Translations under genes and position numbers: made by a program
Notes under the pieces: model-generated
Databases searched by the model: none
What the model was told of the DNA's origin: nothing
What the model saw: only the letters and a program-made list of their open reading frames with translations
Shown here: one piece after another, positions 24,380 through 36,068 of the stretch
How the letters are laid out: each line of letters begins with the position of its first letter
Numbering within the stretch: the stretch's first letter is position 1
NCBI RefSeq assembly: GCF_021347895.1
Contig: NC_067134.1
Location: 26,064,347-26,128,346, forward strand
DNA: 64,000 bases
Direction: 5' to 3'
Source: Acanthochromis polyacanthus
Lineage: Eukaryota > Chordata > Actinopteri > Pomacentridae

Positions 24380-24475
24380 ATTTTCATGAAACTTGGTGCA
24401 TGGGTGATCACATTTGGTGCAGATCTGGATCACTTTCTTTCAAATTGTAACACAGAGCCTTGGTAGAGGACCTGT
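24380..24475 (+). repeat. LINE-like 3' tail fragment
   Basis: TTTTCATGAAACTTGGTGCA, then TTTGGTGCAGATCTGGATCA and CCTTGGTAGAGG form the conserved tail of a fish non-LTR family. No coding sequence is attached. Confidence 0.45.
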
Positions 24476-24949
24476 TTGAAGTTAAACTGCATTAGTGAAA
24501 CCTATTTCTCTCTTTGTGCATCAGAAAATGCCTCACTGAACTCAACTTAAACACTGGAACCTATGAAGAAACACGGAGGACAACGAAAGGAAAAGCAGGA
24601 TGTGAAATAGTCAACAGTTGAATCGATTCCAAACAAGCCAAATAAACAAAAACCTAATGAGACGACACGTGGAATATAATGCGAATTTCTTCAGAAAATG
24701 GGAGATGGCTGACATAGCACAAGATTTCTAATGAAAGAGGAAGATTTGCCACTTAGTGGGAAGACAGAAGTTTGTCACGACGCACCATGATTCAGGAAAA
24801 CACCACAGGATGTTACAAGGAAGACAGCTGACCCCAAAAAAGCTGATGTTTTGCTCGTGTGGCATGATTCATATTGTTATGACAAATGACCAGAAACTAA
24901 ATATTATTGTGTAACAGAAGAGAATGTACAATCTCATAAGAATATATTG

Positions 24950-25698
24950 GGGTCGTTCCAGAATTGGAGGCTTCAAATGTTTTGAAAAAGAAACATTCTC
25001 TTTTACAATTTTCTGCTTCATATTTATCAATAATAGGTCATAAACTTTAATGTTTTTTGTGCTGTTTGCTAACCCTACTCTAATCACAGTAACAGGGTTG
25101 CTAATCCATGCTAATGTTAGCTTTGTCTCAGGAGTAGAAGCTAGATGTTTAGCTAGCTGTTACTGCTGACCAAGAGGACAAACTGACTGATGGAAAACAG
25201 TAAAAAGAATTAATTTTATCCTGATAATATGAGGTAGAGAGACACATTCAATCATGAAAATAGAAGAGAGGACATAGCTTTGCTCTACACATTCTTTTGG
25301 AAAACTGTTCGATGATGCTAAGTCCAGCGTTATGCTAACAGGGTTGTTATGGGACACATGCAAAATAATTATTATTTAAATATTATGTTGATTAAAAAAA
25401 TGTTCCCACAGTTACAAGAGACTTTAATAAAGAAAACAATGCCGAAAAAAAGATTTAAACTTCATTTTAACTGTTATCTGGTCATCAAGGGGGTGGGACA
25501 AGAGAAAAACAGCTTTTTATGGGGAACTCCAGACTTAGTTGGTATTTTAAAAAATATTTTAAGACATTCTCTTCTTCTAGTTTTTTTTTAGATTTAGTCT
25601 CAGGACAAGAAGATTTACACAACTGCATGTTTTAGTATTTTGCATAATTTGAAATTTGAAGGGCGGGACGTAAATGTCCTCCAATTCTGGAATGACCC
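24950..25698 (-). mobile_element. unclassified TIR element (GGGTCATTCC family), copy 2
   Basis: It has the same ends as the 14.8-kb copy (GGGTCGTTCCAGAATTGGAG and CCAATTCTGGAATGACCC) but lies in the opposite orientation. The shared internal segment AACCCTACTCTAATCACAGT-AACAGGGTTG is recognisable. It is 749 bp. The target duplication is not clear and no transposase is seen. Confidence 0.65.
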
Positions 25699-25979
25699 AT
25701 AGATTCAATAGTTATTTTCTCATATGTAAAAATGTAAGAAAATAGCAGTACATACTACTCTTAAAAATACACAAATCTGATGTCTTTGCATCAGCTTTTT
25801 ATATTCCAAAATACACGAGGCACAGAAACATGAAAGGAAATTAAGCTCTGCAGATGTGACACAGCATCTCCAGAACAGGTCTTTGTACTAAAAATACACC
25901 CACCGTCTCTAAATACAGAACAAAGCCCGCAGGAAGTGGACCAGAATAGACCTGAACCATCACTGACAGGCAGCCAGAT

Positions 25980-27170
25980 CTAAGATTCATCAAGCAAACT
26001 CTGCTCAGCTCCCGCACAAGACACCCTGCCGTCCACGTGATCGATAGCGGACAAACACTGCCGGTAATGCGGACACACACCTCGTCTCCGCTCACAGTCT
26101 GTCAGGTAATAATACCAACTTTCTCCGAACCACCCCTTGAGTAAATAAGGATGTAGTAGTATAGTGTAATACTCTTTTCCCCACATGTACTTTGGTCTCT
26201 AGTGGAGGCCCACAGGGAAGATTAAACTGCAGCATGACTCATTTTCCACCAGATCCAATTTCTGGTTGTATGCATGGAGAACGAGCGAAGATTTACGGCA
26301 CAACTCACAGTGAATTATGAAGTAAATTAAAGAGAAATATTATTTGTACTCCAGTTTATGGGACAGAAGTGGCTCAAACAGCTGGAAAGATGTGGATAAC
26401 ACAGTTCTTTCAAACTCAGAGGAGGGCCAAGCTAAGTTCACGTAGAATTACCCTGCCAATGAATGCAAAACTGCATTGCATTTATGTTTTTTCATTTTTA
26501 CCGTCATGTGCTCTCGAGAAGACACCAAAAGCAGAGCAGAGACAGTTTGTAAAAGTTGAATTTATGAGTTTAGGGTTTCTTAAAACATGCGCAAAAGCTA
26601 CAAAAGTACTTCTGGAGGATTCAAAATCAATAAACAGCCTCCAACCTGATGGGAATAGCTGTTATTTAATGCAAAAACAATAATAGGAAGACAGAAATCC
26701 CCGCTATCATGACTCAGAAAAGAAAGCTCAGCAAAAACATTTTTAGGCTCCAAGGCTAATATAATAGACAATGCCATGTGATCATCATGTGGCTGTTCAA
26801 GCTAACAGAAAATGGAACTTTTCCCAGACAACAGCAGTCATCTGTGTTCATTTGTGCAACTTAAATACTGACAGTGACATACTACATTGGCTTAGCTGCG
26901 TCCTTAGATTGCGCGCATTATCTTTTAAAATTTAATGTATAAGTGAAAGCACGCAGTTCAAAACGGACTTTGGGAGAATATTTGAAAGTAAACAAATGAA
27001 TGCCTAAACTCACAGTACATCTGCAGACAGCAGCGGTTGTATCTGTAGAAGCTCTCCATCTCTTCCAACGGGATACAAACAAACCTCTCCCCTCCACGTT
27101 CCTCATTTCCCGTGCATTCCTTCATCCCATCTGTCTGTCCGTTCTCCTCTTCCTCCCCGACCACCTCCAT
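25980..27170 (-). CDS. candidate two-exon minus-strand gene, unknown product (91 codons)
   Basis: I do not recognise this. An ATG at 27170 in good context (G at -3 and +4) opens 52 codons ending at a consensus donor, T|GTGAGT (exon 27014-27170). A second segment, 25980-26098, begins after an acceptor (TTACCTGACAG), keeps the phase, and ends in TAG. The joined frame would contain FVCIPLEEMESFYRYNRCCL and later CERRRGVCPHYRQC and IDHVDGRVSCAGAEQ, cysteine-rich and acidic at the start. There is no signal peptide and no obvious promoter. Similar short frames are common by chance in this window, so this is only a candidate. On the opposite strand the same DNA holds a strong acceptor (CTCCGCAG ending at 27178). 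Confidence 0.2.
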
Positions 27171-27416
27171 CTCCGCAGGTAGAGATGAAAATATCGCCTG
27201 CCTCCTCCTGCTCTGCTCATCTGGATTTCCAAACCCTCCCTACTTCCCTGCCTGCCTCTCGTGCACACTTGCACACCTGACGTTTCTTGAGTGATTACAC
27301 CACTCCTGTTTCCTCCGCCCCTCCCTTCTGCTGCGAAAACGTGCAGGCTTGTGTCTGAAAATGAAATACAGTTTACTCTTATCTCGAAAATAATCCACAT
27401 TCAAGATTTGACAGTT

Positions 27417-27860
27417 CAGTCATGGAAAAAATTATTAGACCACCCTTGTTTTCTTCAATTTCTTGTACCACTACAGGTATATTACCTGAAGAATACAATG
27501 AACACGACATAAATGCAGCTGATTCCACAAATACTTTATGTCCTGTTTGACATGCTTCAGCTTCATTGTATTCTCAGGGTATATAAGAGGACATTTCAAG
27601 GCCTAGAGTGGTTTCCTGCTGACATATGTCAAGCCATAGCACAACTCTGAAGTCGTCAGCTCTCACATAGCGCCTTAAACTCAAGAATTATGTAAAGCCA
27701 CAAAGGCAGCCATCTTGAAACTGATGGAAATTGGTCTGAGCGACAGGTAGCGAAAAAACTGACTTTAAAACAAGGCCACATAAATGCTACCTAAATCAAA
27801 GTAATCGTAGACCAGTCAGACTGTCAGCTCGGAGCTGCTTTATGAAACTGGGGCAAGTCT
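27417..27860 (+). mobile_element. Tc1/mariner-type relic with transposase N-terminus fragment
   Basis: It starts with CAGTCATGGAAAAAATTATT and AGACCACCCTTGTTTTCTTC, a left end I recognise from fish Tc1-like repeats. After about 240 bp the plus strand reads ELCKATKAAILKLMEIGLSD, resembling the first helix-turn-helix of a Tc1-type transposase, and then a stop. The right end is not visible and the copy is old. Confidence 0.4.
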
Positions 27861-27869
27861 CTAATCTAT

Positions 27870-29460
27870 GTTATGATCATATTATAAAAGCTTCACAAAC
27901 ACTCATGGCTGTTTGTGTTCGAAAGATTACACTGATTTTGCGGTTTGCATTTTACCAGATAGTTTGTTAGCTTAGATTACGTTGCTTTAGGGAAGACGAC
28001 AACATCTGAGGCAGAGAAATCATCAAACTAGAAACATAATCTGCTGCCTTAAAAATGTGAGGTAACTGCAGTTTGGTTGGTTAGTTAGCTCAGAATATTA
28101 TGTAAAACCAGCCGAGTTAATCTAATCAAACTCAAGAAATAAAGATATTAAATTGAAGTCACATCAACAGTGGGTCCAAACAGAGTTGCTCCAGCATAAG
28201 TTTAGAAAGACGATCTGTGATGCAGCTCCCAGTTAGTGAGATAAATGCTAAAATCTTTTAAAATTCAGTATTTACCTTTTTCTCATGGATACTAGTGTCT
28301 TGATTAAATATGAGAAGATACAACTACAACTTTAGAAAGACACACAGCGAGTTTAGACCATGTCTGTTTTCTCCAAATTATAAAGAAACTGAGAGTTTCT
28401 GAGGCGTTTTAAGTCTCTAACAGTGCATTGTGCAAAGTCTGCTGATATGCTAATTTTGTTTTGTTTAAACTTGATTTATTGAGTCGAGTGAACTCTTATT
28501 TGTTCATCTGTTGAACTCGTTATTTTACATACCATACGGCTCAGGTTACAAGAACTCAAAGGTTGTCAGGAAATAAAAATGTGACATTCCACCTTTAATT
28601 AGTTAAACTTATATATTTACATTAAGAAAACTAGAAAAGATAAGTTGATTTAACTACCTTCCTTTGTGATGTTTTAGAGTGCTGTATCACACCAGTACAA
28701 ACAGATGAGCTGGATCTCCAAGTCAGATATCTTTATAAACTCATAAACCCCCCATCAATTATCCACAAACCTAAATCAATCGACTTGTTTGGTTTCTATT
28801 GATCAGGCAGTGAACTTTCAACAAGCGATGCAGCTCGTTCTTCAACTCTAGCCCTCAATAGATGCATTCACCTATTATTCTCTAAACAACTCAGAAGTAA
28901 CAGAAGTGTGCTTTACATTACGGCAACGCTCACCTTGACTGCTTGTCTGAGTGGATTTATGATTCTGTTTCCTTTGTGCAGGTTGACGGCCACAGCAAAG
29001 ACCGGCAGACATGACAAACACCCTGCTGCTCGCCTTTCTAATGGGTTTCTTTGACTTTGTGCCCCGTCTGCCTGTTTATCGGTCTTATCTGCCCACCAGC
29101 CATCCAGCTAGTGAGCAGACATCTCACCTGTTGGTGTATTGAGACATAAGGTAAGTTATCAGTTAGCCACTCACGAGGGCAACGTCAGCTAATCAGTTAC
29201 TAAGGTCATGCACCAAAGAGGGCTGCGTTTGCTGCAGAGCCCCTGCTGGATACTGCCTACGAGAATACTACAACATTTGAGTGTGTTTGTTGACTGTTTT
29301 ACTCAAAAATGATATTTCTTCCATGCTAGTATTTATTTGATAAGCTTTATTTTCCACCTACATGCTAAAAGCAAGCTATCTCAGCAGAACTCACTGAGAA
29401 ATGCTTCAAATACGGAGTTGGCTGATTGCTGAAATCTGTATAAACTTTGCGACAAAAATC
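27870..29460. other. no gene recognised; one strong plus-strand acceptor
   Basis: This is mostly AT-rich unique sequence. A good acceptor (TTTCCTTTGTGCAG) ends at about 28980 and is followed by a short frame at 29011-29142 with a hydrophobic start (see findings). Nothing else is supported. Confidence 0.5.
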
Positions 29461-29465
29461 CCCGC

Positions 29466-29575
29466 AACATAGAAAGTGACCATTTAAAATAGATGTACCC
29501 ACAATCAAAATGACCTTCCGCTGAGCACAGGCGTGTGTTGTGCACGTTATGTACGGATGCCAAATCGCTTTTTCA
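29466..29575 (+). repeat. dispersed repeat fragment (same family as 2.9 kb)
   Basis: TAGAAAGTGACCATTTAAAA and GCTGAGCACAGGCGTGTGTT, then CACGTTATGTACGGATGCC, match 2935-3035 with scattered differences. Confidence 0.5.
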
Positions 29576-30566
29576 GATGAATGTTGTAAATTAAGCATAA
29601 CCTGAATGTTATTTTCAAAGATGCGTCCTTAAACTTTCAGATCCTTCCCAGTAAAGCTTCAAATATCACATTTGAGCACCGCATTTCATACAGTTTTCCC
29701 AAACACCGCAGACTTACTGTAGCATCAGCAGCCGAGTAAATAATCAGGTTCTTCTATTATGTTTGGATAATGAGAACACAGCAGGTTGGAATCTCCCTGC
29801 GATGATAGGAAATCCTGTCCTGTCATCCTGTCACACTGGTTTAAACACCAGGACCCCACTTTGAACAGCAGCTAGTTAATAATAAGAGACCAACACAAGC
29901 CAACAGAAGGAGATTGAAGTTTACAACTGTTGTTTTACACCCCGGCTAACACTGACCTCGTCTCCAGGCTGGCCGGTGGCTCTGTGATTGTCGGGTCAGC
30001 AGACTGATAGAATCAGACAGATTGCTGAGCAGTTCAGAAAACACCTCCTGGCCCTCTTGAATCAACTCCAAAAGAGACATTAGAGCCTTGATAGAGTGTG
30101 ATTCATACTAAGAGTCCGTTTGGAGCCTCTTCAAGCCGCCCTCCTCGATTATGCTGCCGTTTGTTGCCGGTGAGTGTGTGATTATTTATCTCGCGTCATG
30201 TCTGCTCCGTGTTTATCACAGGAAATAAGGGGTGGAGGGCGGGCTGTGACACAAATCCCCCTTCAGCTAATTATACTAACTTAGCAAATATGTGTCCTTG
30301 TGTCTGTTCTATATCACAGCTGGAGGCTGGACCTGCTGACTGGGGCTAAAAGTAAACTATTTGTTACACATATATGGATGTTTTATGTGTACGAACATGA
30401 AGAAGAAGCAAGAAGTAAGTTTGCTGTTAAGTCTCATGAGGTTCGTTTTAACTTTCGGTAAAGCTTTCCTATTACATTTGCTCTGCAGAATACGGAGAAT
30501 AGCCATATTACCACATATTTATTTTATTTCAGTTAGAAAAAACAAACCTGTATGCAAAATTGGACC

Positions 30567-31467
30567 GTTTCTCATGTGTTTTAGGTTTAATACGACTAAA
30601 AAAGGCTAAACTTAATGTAGCATTAGCACATGGGGAGACGTACCGACTGTTCAAAAGTTTGTAGTCAAAGAAAAGTTGTTGTTTTTTTTCAATGAAGGTG
30701 ACAGTAACTTCATCAGAAACACAGTCTAGACTATCTGTCTGTCAACTTCTAATCTTGACTTGGCAAAAACCAGCATAAGAAAAGGCTGATATCTTCGTAC
30801 TTGTGGGGGTGCAGGTCTTTTCTCGTGTTGTGGGGACCTACATCTCATTCCACAGTGACATTATGGGGACATGTCTTCCTTACGGGGACAAACAGTGTCC
30901 CCATATTGGAAATTAAATCATTATAAGGCGAAGACTTGTTTTAGGTTTTGGTTGATGCTCGGAAAAGGGTTTGGCAAGTAGAAAACACCTCATCTTTAGC
31001 TTCACATATTCCAATGAGTTCTTGAGAATCCAACCTTTTCTCAGCTCCAAAATTTCTACAGTTTCTCATATATTTTAGGTTTAATATGACTAAAAAAAAG
31101 ACTAAAATTAATGTAGCATTAGCACGTTTGGAGACAGTCTAGACTGTCTGTCAACTTCTAATCTTGACTTGGCAAAAACTAGCATAAGAAAAGGCTGATA
31201 TCGTGGTACTTGTGGGGGTGCAGGTCTTTTCTCGTGTTGTGGGGACCTACATCTCATTCCACAGTGACATTATGGGGACATCTCTTCCTTACGGGAACAA
31301 ATAGAGTCCCCATAATATATTAAATCATTATAAGGTGAAGACTTGTTTTAGGTTTAGGTTGATGCTAGGAAAAGGGTTTGGCAAGGGGAAAACACCTCAT
31401 CTTTAGCTTCACATATTCCAATGAGTTCTTGAGAATCCAAACTTTTCTCAACTCCAGAACTTCTACA
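30567..31467 (+). repeat. direct tandem duplication, two units of about 490 and 407 bp
   Basis: Units start GTTTCTCATGTGTTTTAGGT (30567) and GTTTCTCATATATTTTAGGT (31061); a third GTTTCTCAG starts at 31468. Each unit contains one GTGGGGACC dispersed repeat. The first unit has about 85 extra bp (near 30640-30725) that match the end of the Tc1-type MITE. Confidence 0.7.
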
Positions 31468-33385
31468 GTTTCTCAGCTTTCTTGAGTTGATTTTTGATGC
31501 AATAAGGAGTAAATCGGAGCTTCTGGTTGTGTTTGTGGCACCATTAAAGACTCTCTTAAACTATCACATTATCTTTTATTCCCTAAATTCATCATCACCC
31601 ATCAGGCAACCATTCCTGAATTAAACTTCAAAAGTAGTCATGCACTTTTTATTAAGTGGCACTCTACACAATTAGATTTATTAATGAATCAAGTAGAGGA
31701 GTAAATCCAAACCTGTGCCCTCAAAATCTGAAACTGGCTACAGAACTAGTCCCGCAGATAAACTAAATTATCCTGTTTTTCTTTTTTAGATAAAACCTAT
31801 TCTCCTACATTCTCTTCTGGGAAATGTGGATTGAATTATACCAGGTTGTACTATTTAATCTCTTCACGCTGGTACTATTTATATCTGTGTTTGAAACAAC
31901 AGTGGCAAAGTGTTTCACCTCGTCAAAAGAGGTCACCGGCAGAGAGACAAAGCAGCATTCGTGCAACACGTATGAAGACATAAAACATCGTCTCTAGCTA
32001 TAGTTAAGTCCAATATCGGTAGTGTGAATTCCATTTTTTGTAACTGAGCTGGAGGAGAGAGACACAGAAGTTGTTGGATGTTGATTAACTTAGTTTGAAA
32101 TGAAGAGGTTAGCATGAACCTCCACCAATTCAAAAACCTAAAATTTTAGCTCAAATGTCGCAATCAATTAAGTTTCTCCCAAAAGTTCTTGTGTCCTACA
32201 ACCTTTAAATATCATTGGAGCAGCTTTTGTCCTCAGTTTTGTCTGACAGACATCCAGCAAAACAACTTTAGAAACTTGAGGAAACAGCTTGAGGTTTTAT
32301 GTGCGTCTTCTTGAGGCTGTTTGGAGTCTCTTTGAGGTTGTTCTGAGTATCTATCTATCTAGAAGTTTGACAAATGAAATGAAGCGTAATGCTGCATGAA
32401 CATTCGAGCTTTGTAGAACTTAAATGAAATCTCAAATGACAGTGATTTATGAGACAAGATACTGTTTGCAGACGCTGGAAAATTTGTGAAATTGGTCCCA
32501 GCAGACCGAGTGACCTGCTGCCAAGGATTCAACAAAGCTGACGACGGCAGGTTTTTCTTTCGTTTTGTTTGGGTTTTTTTGCCATGGATGGCAAAATTTC
32601 AGACTAATCTTTCAGAATATTGTGATTCAAATCATCTAAGAGGAAACTAGATCAACTTGGCTTTGGGAAAATGCGGCTTGTGACAGGAGACTTTGGCCAA
32701 TCACAGGTCTTTTTATAGGATTCCACTGTTAATACGGCAGCTAAACAAGTAAGCAGAGCCAGAGCAGCATTTCAAAGCAGTATATGTGCATACTTCAACC
32801 ACATGTCAACTTTATGTTAAGCATCGATGTCATATTAAACTAATTATAAGAAGGTCGGTGACAGTACATATTCTTAATATAGAGCAGATGGTGTCATTTG
32901 TTGGCTTCAGTTTTTTTTTTCTGTGGCATTTTTATGAGCAAACCTTGATCGTTTTTGACAGATTCAGGTGACGCCTTCCTCCACCAGAGAATATTTTCAC
33001 ATTCTTTAAAAGATACACTCCTCTTTTGATGTTTGTCATTGCTTTTAGGTGGCTTTAGGAAAACGAGCGAATCCAGTATGAAGCAGAATAAATAAACATG
33101 CTAAGCAGGTTACATGAAAGGCTTTCACTGAGGAGGGTTGAGTTTGAGTCCAATTTAAAGACAGAAAATTGATGTAGACTTTTCCACTTGACTATTTTTG
33201 CATTTTCGAAGTACCTATGTTTGCTCATATTTGTCTGGTAGACACAAATCACACAAATGTTCCCAGATTGAACTCTTTTTTTGCCTGTTTTTGAATCTAT
33301 GAACAGTGTAGATGAAGATCCATGGAATCAGTGTTCCTTGACTGGGAACCAAACTCGAAAATCTGCCACTTTCTCGTCTCCTTAC
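31468..33385. other. no gene recognised
   Basis: This is AT-rich sequence with a few short homopolymer runs and a short CTAT run near 32350. No coding exon, RNA gene or transposon end could be supported. Confidence 0.6.
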
Positions 33386-33505
33386 CGCTGATGGTTGACA
33401 CCGCCTCCACCCCCTGCTCCACGTCTGCCGGTCCAGACGCCTGTTGGCCCATCGTTGCCCCTGGACACTCGAGCTCAGCAGGCTTCTCCTCTTCACGTGT
33501 AGCTC
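33386..33505 (-). CDS. candidate internal exon, minus strand, 120 nt
   Basis: It is bounded by a plausible acceptor (TTGTGCCGTTCTAG) and a good donor (AGCG|GTAAGG), with phase 1 at both ends. The frame reads TREEEKPAELECPGATMGQQ, then ASGPADVEQGVEAVSTIS, a composition like a disordered protein segment. It is more GC-rich than its surroundings. No neighbouring exon could be joined to it with confidence, and I do not recognise a family. Confidence 0.2.
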
Positions 33506-33910
33506 CTAGAACGGCACAAATGCAAAATCTCACCGGGTGAATCGACAGCTCAAAAAGAAGTCACTTCAGTGGGATTAACGGGAACAGAAACTGACTGATG
33601 CACCGTCCATCCACTGTGGTCAGCAGCGTGAGAGGAGGGAGGGGAGGAAGGAAGACACACAGCCACTGAAGGCAGGTCTGCCATTGCATAACACTTAACA
33701 ACATCCATGCCACCGTGCACCAACCGCACACTCCCATCCTTTGTGGTTTTAACGACGTTACTGCTGCCAATTTTATCTTTTGAACAAAGTGAGCCGTGCT
33801 GCAGTTTGTCTTGCAGTCAACTCAGGTCAACCTGTAGATTCATGATTAAACTTCTGTGGAAAGAATGGCAGAAAAATGCCAAAATCTGGGCCTAAATCCG
33901 GCACATTTAA

Positions 33911-34382
33911 CCCTCGTGTCATCCTGCGGGTCAAACTGACTCGTTTTAAAGTTAAAATCTTTTTTATTACAGTGAAACTTCTGATGTCCGCTTTTTCAAC
34001 GTTTTTGGGTATTTTTTTAAACATTTTTTGGTGGGGAAAAAAAAGAAATGTTAAAATAATGTTTCTTTAAGAACATTTATATGTTCTTAAAAAATATATA
34101 AGTTTGACTGATATATATGTAATCGATTTAGATATTTTTAGGATTTTTTTGGGGAAGATTTTTACAATTTTTTTGAAAATATTTACAAGAATTTTCTTGC
34201 CAAATTTGGAGGATTTTTTCAATAGAACTTTTAAGGGAAACTTTGACAGGAATTATTGGAATTTTCTTCCTGAAGGTTTTGCAAATTTTCAGAAATTTGG
34301 GGGATTTTTTTTCTCAACTTTTGGATTTTCTCAGACAAGGAAACAATATTTTTTGGTGGCGCAAATGAGGACGACTGGAGGG
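33911..34382 (+). mobile_element. piggyBac-like MITE
   Basis: It begins CCCTCGTGTCATCCTGCGGG and ends GACGACTGGAGGG. TTAA lies immediately outside both ends (33907-33910 and 34383-34386), the target signature of piggyBac elements. It is 472 bp, very T-rich inside, has no transposase, and is homologous end to end with the copy at 40116. Confidence 0.65.
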
Positions 34383-35171
34383 TTAATGATATTTTTAGCT
34401 GTTTGAAACTCTGGTATAAAGGCCAAGTTTCTGTCAATCAGATTCTGACTTTTCTGTTCTTTTCTGGCACGTGAGACGCCCCGATATCCAATGTTTCTTT
34501 ACATCACAAACTCTTTTCTCTCCCCTTTCACACACCTGATAGAACAATCAAAGCAAATTTGACCAGTTCCCCTTCCAATTACCAGTCCCCCTCTGACAGT
34601 GGCTCCTTTCACTGCCCTGACAATAGAGCCACATCATGCCCTTAGTCATATGGACCGGGATCTTGTGACGTGGTGATATGCCAAAGCTAAATAAAGACCC
34701 CGGCGAGCTCCGCATGCAGCACAATGTGACACTTTTAACAGCCGAGCTCACAGATGTGGCCGAGGGGATGTCCAGAGGAAGCAGAGGAGCAGACACATTT
34801 CAAGTGTTTTTGTGTGTTTTACTGAAGAAGCACTTTCAGTTTTAGTTTTCTGGAAATGTTCTGATTTACAGAGCAAAAAAAGCAGAACAGGGAGTGCTTT
34901 ACAAACTGAAAACCTGCATGCAAGGGGAAAAAATAAGGCGTAACACACATGGACACAGTTCCAAAGTGCAGAAAATGGCTCATTTGACTTTCAGAATGAT
35001 ACTTGATTGACTTTTAGTTCTAATTTCAGTGTGATTTCTTGTGCACCTTTGGAGTCTTACACTTTTGCTCACACTGTTCAACAGCAAAACTGATTAAATT
35101 GACACCAATTATGGATCTCCTCCTTAAAAACCTAGCTGTATTTGGTGTAACAAGTTCTCTTGTACCTCATT

Positions 35172-35821
35172 CCAGAGTCAGATTTCATTGACCTGGCACA
35201 TACATACTAGAAATTACACTTTTGTGGAATATATTTAATTCATCAAGGCGCGCGTCTCCAAAAAAAAAAAAAACAAAAAAAAACGCCGATTTTTGCGCAT
35301 TTTTACCACATTGCGCACGTAAAATACTGAACATGCCGCTAAAATGTATATGCCGAATTGTCAGTCGGGTTGTGTTTATTAGAAATATCGACGGAATTAA
35401 CTCCGTGTCAAGCCCACTTTGTGTTACTCGACGTGAACACAATTAACTCGCAGATTAACAATTGACTTTGGCGTGGCGACCTCTCCATGTGTTTGAACGG
35501 TTGTTTGTTCCTCTTTTTCCTCTTTCCAGAATCTGAATTAATTTATCTGGCCCATTCATACCAGAAATGACACTTTTGGGGAATAAATTTAATTTTTCAA
35601 GACGCGCGTCTCAATAAAATGCCGACTTTTGCGCATTTTTACCACATTGCGCACGTAAAATACTGAACATACCGCTAAACTTTATATGCCGAATTGTCAG
35701 TCGGGTTGTGTTTGTAAAAAGTATCGAAGGAATTAATTCCCTGTCAAGCGCAGTTTGTGTTATTCGACGTGACACAATTAACTCGCAGATTAACAATTGA
35801 CTTTGGCGTGGCGACGTCTCC
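35172..35821. repeat. direct duplication of a CpG-retaining 300-bp unit, period 354 bp
   Basis: Units 35172-35486 and 35526-35821 share CACATTGCGCACGTAAAATA, GCCGAATTGTCAGTCGGGTT and AACAATTGACTTTGGCGTGG. The first unit has a long A run after GCGCGCGTCTCC. The units are not coding. Most CpG sites are kept in both copies. Confidence 0.75.
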
Positions 35822-35963
35822 AAAACGAACCTGATGTTTTCTCTTCTACGGAGCATCGCTGCCTCCGTGCGTCATTTTAGGAAATTACACTGAAATGGAA
35901 GTTCTGGATTTTGCTGCACCATAAGTTGATGTTTACTATGTTGTTGTTGTGTGTTTTTTTTAG

Positions 35964-36068
35964 TTAATATCTCAGATTTTTACCTGCACGTCGTCCTCAA
36001 ACCAGCAGCTCCGTCTCCAGTCAGCCAATCAGCTGCTGCCTCCTCCTCATCCTGTGGCGGACATCACG
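35964..36068 (+). CDS. candidate internal exon, plus strand, 105 nt
   Basis: A strong T-rich acceptor (GTGTTTTTTTTAG) ends at 35963 and a strong donor (CACG|GTGAGC) starts at 36069. Two of three frames are open, one phase 0 (ISQIFTCTSSSNQQLRLQS) and one phase 1 (ISDFYLHVVLKPAAPSPVSQ). It contains a CCAATCAG word. It may be an untranslated or coding exon of an unidentified transcript; no partner exons are seen. Confidence 0.2.
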
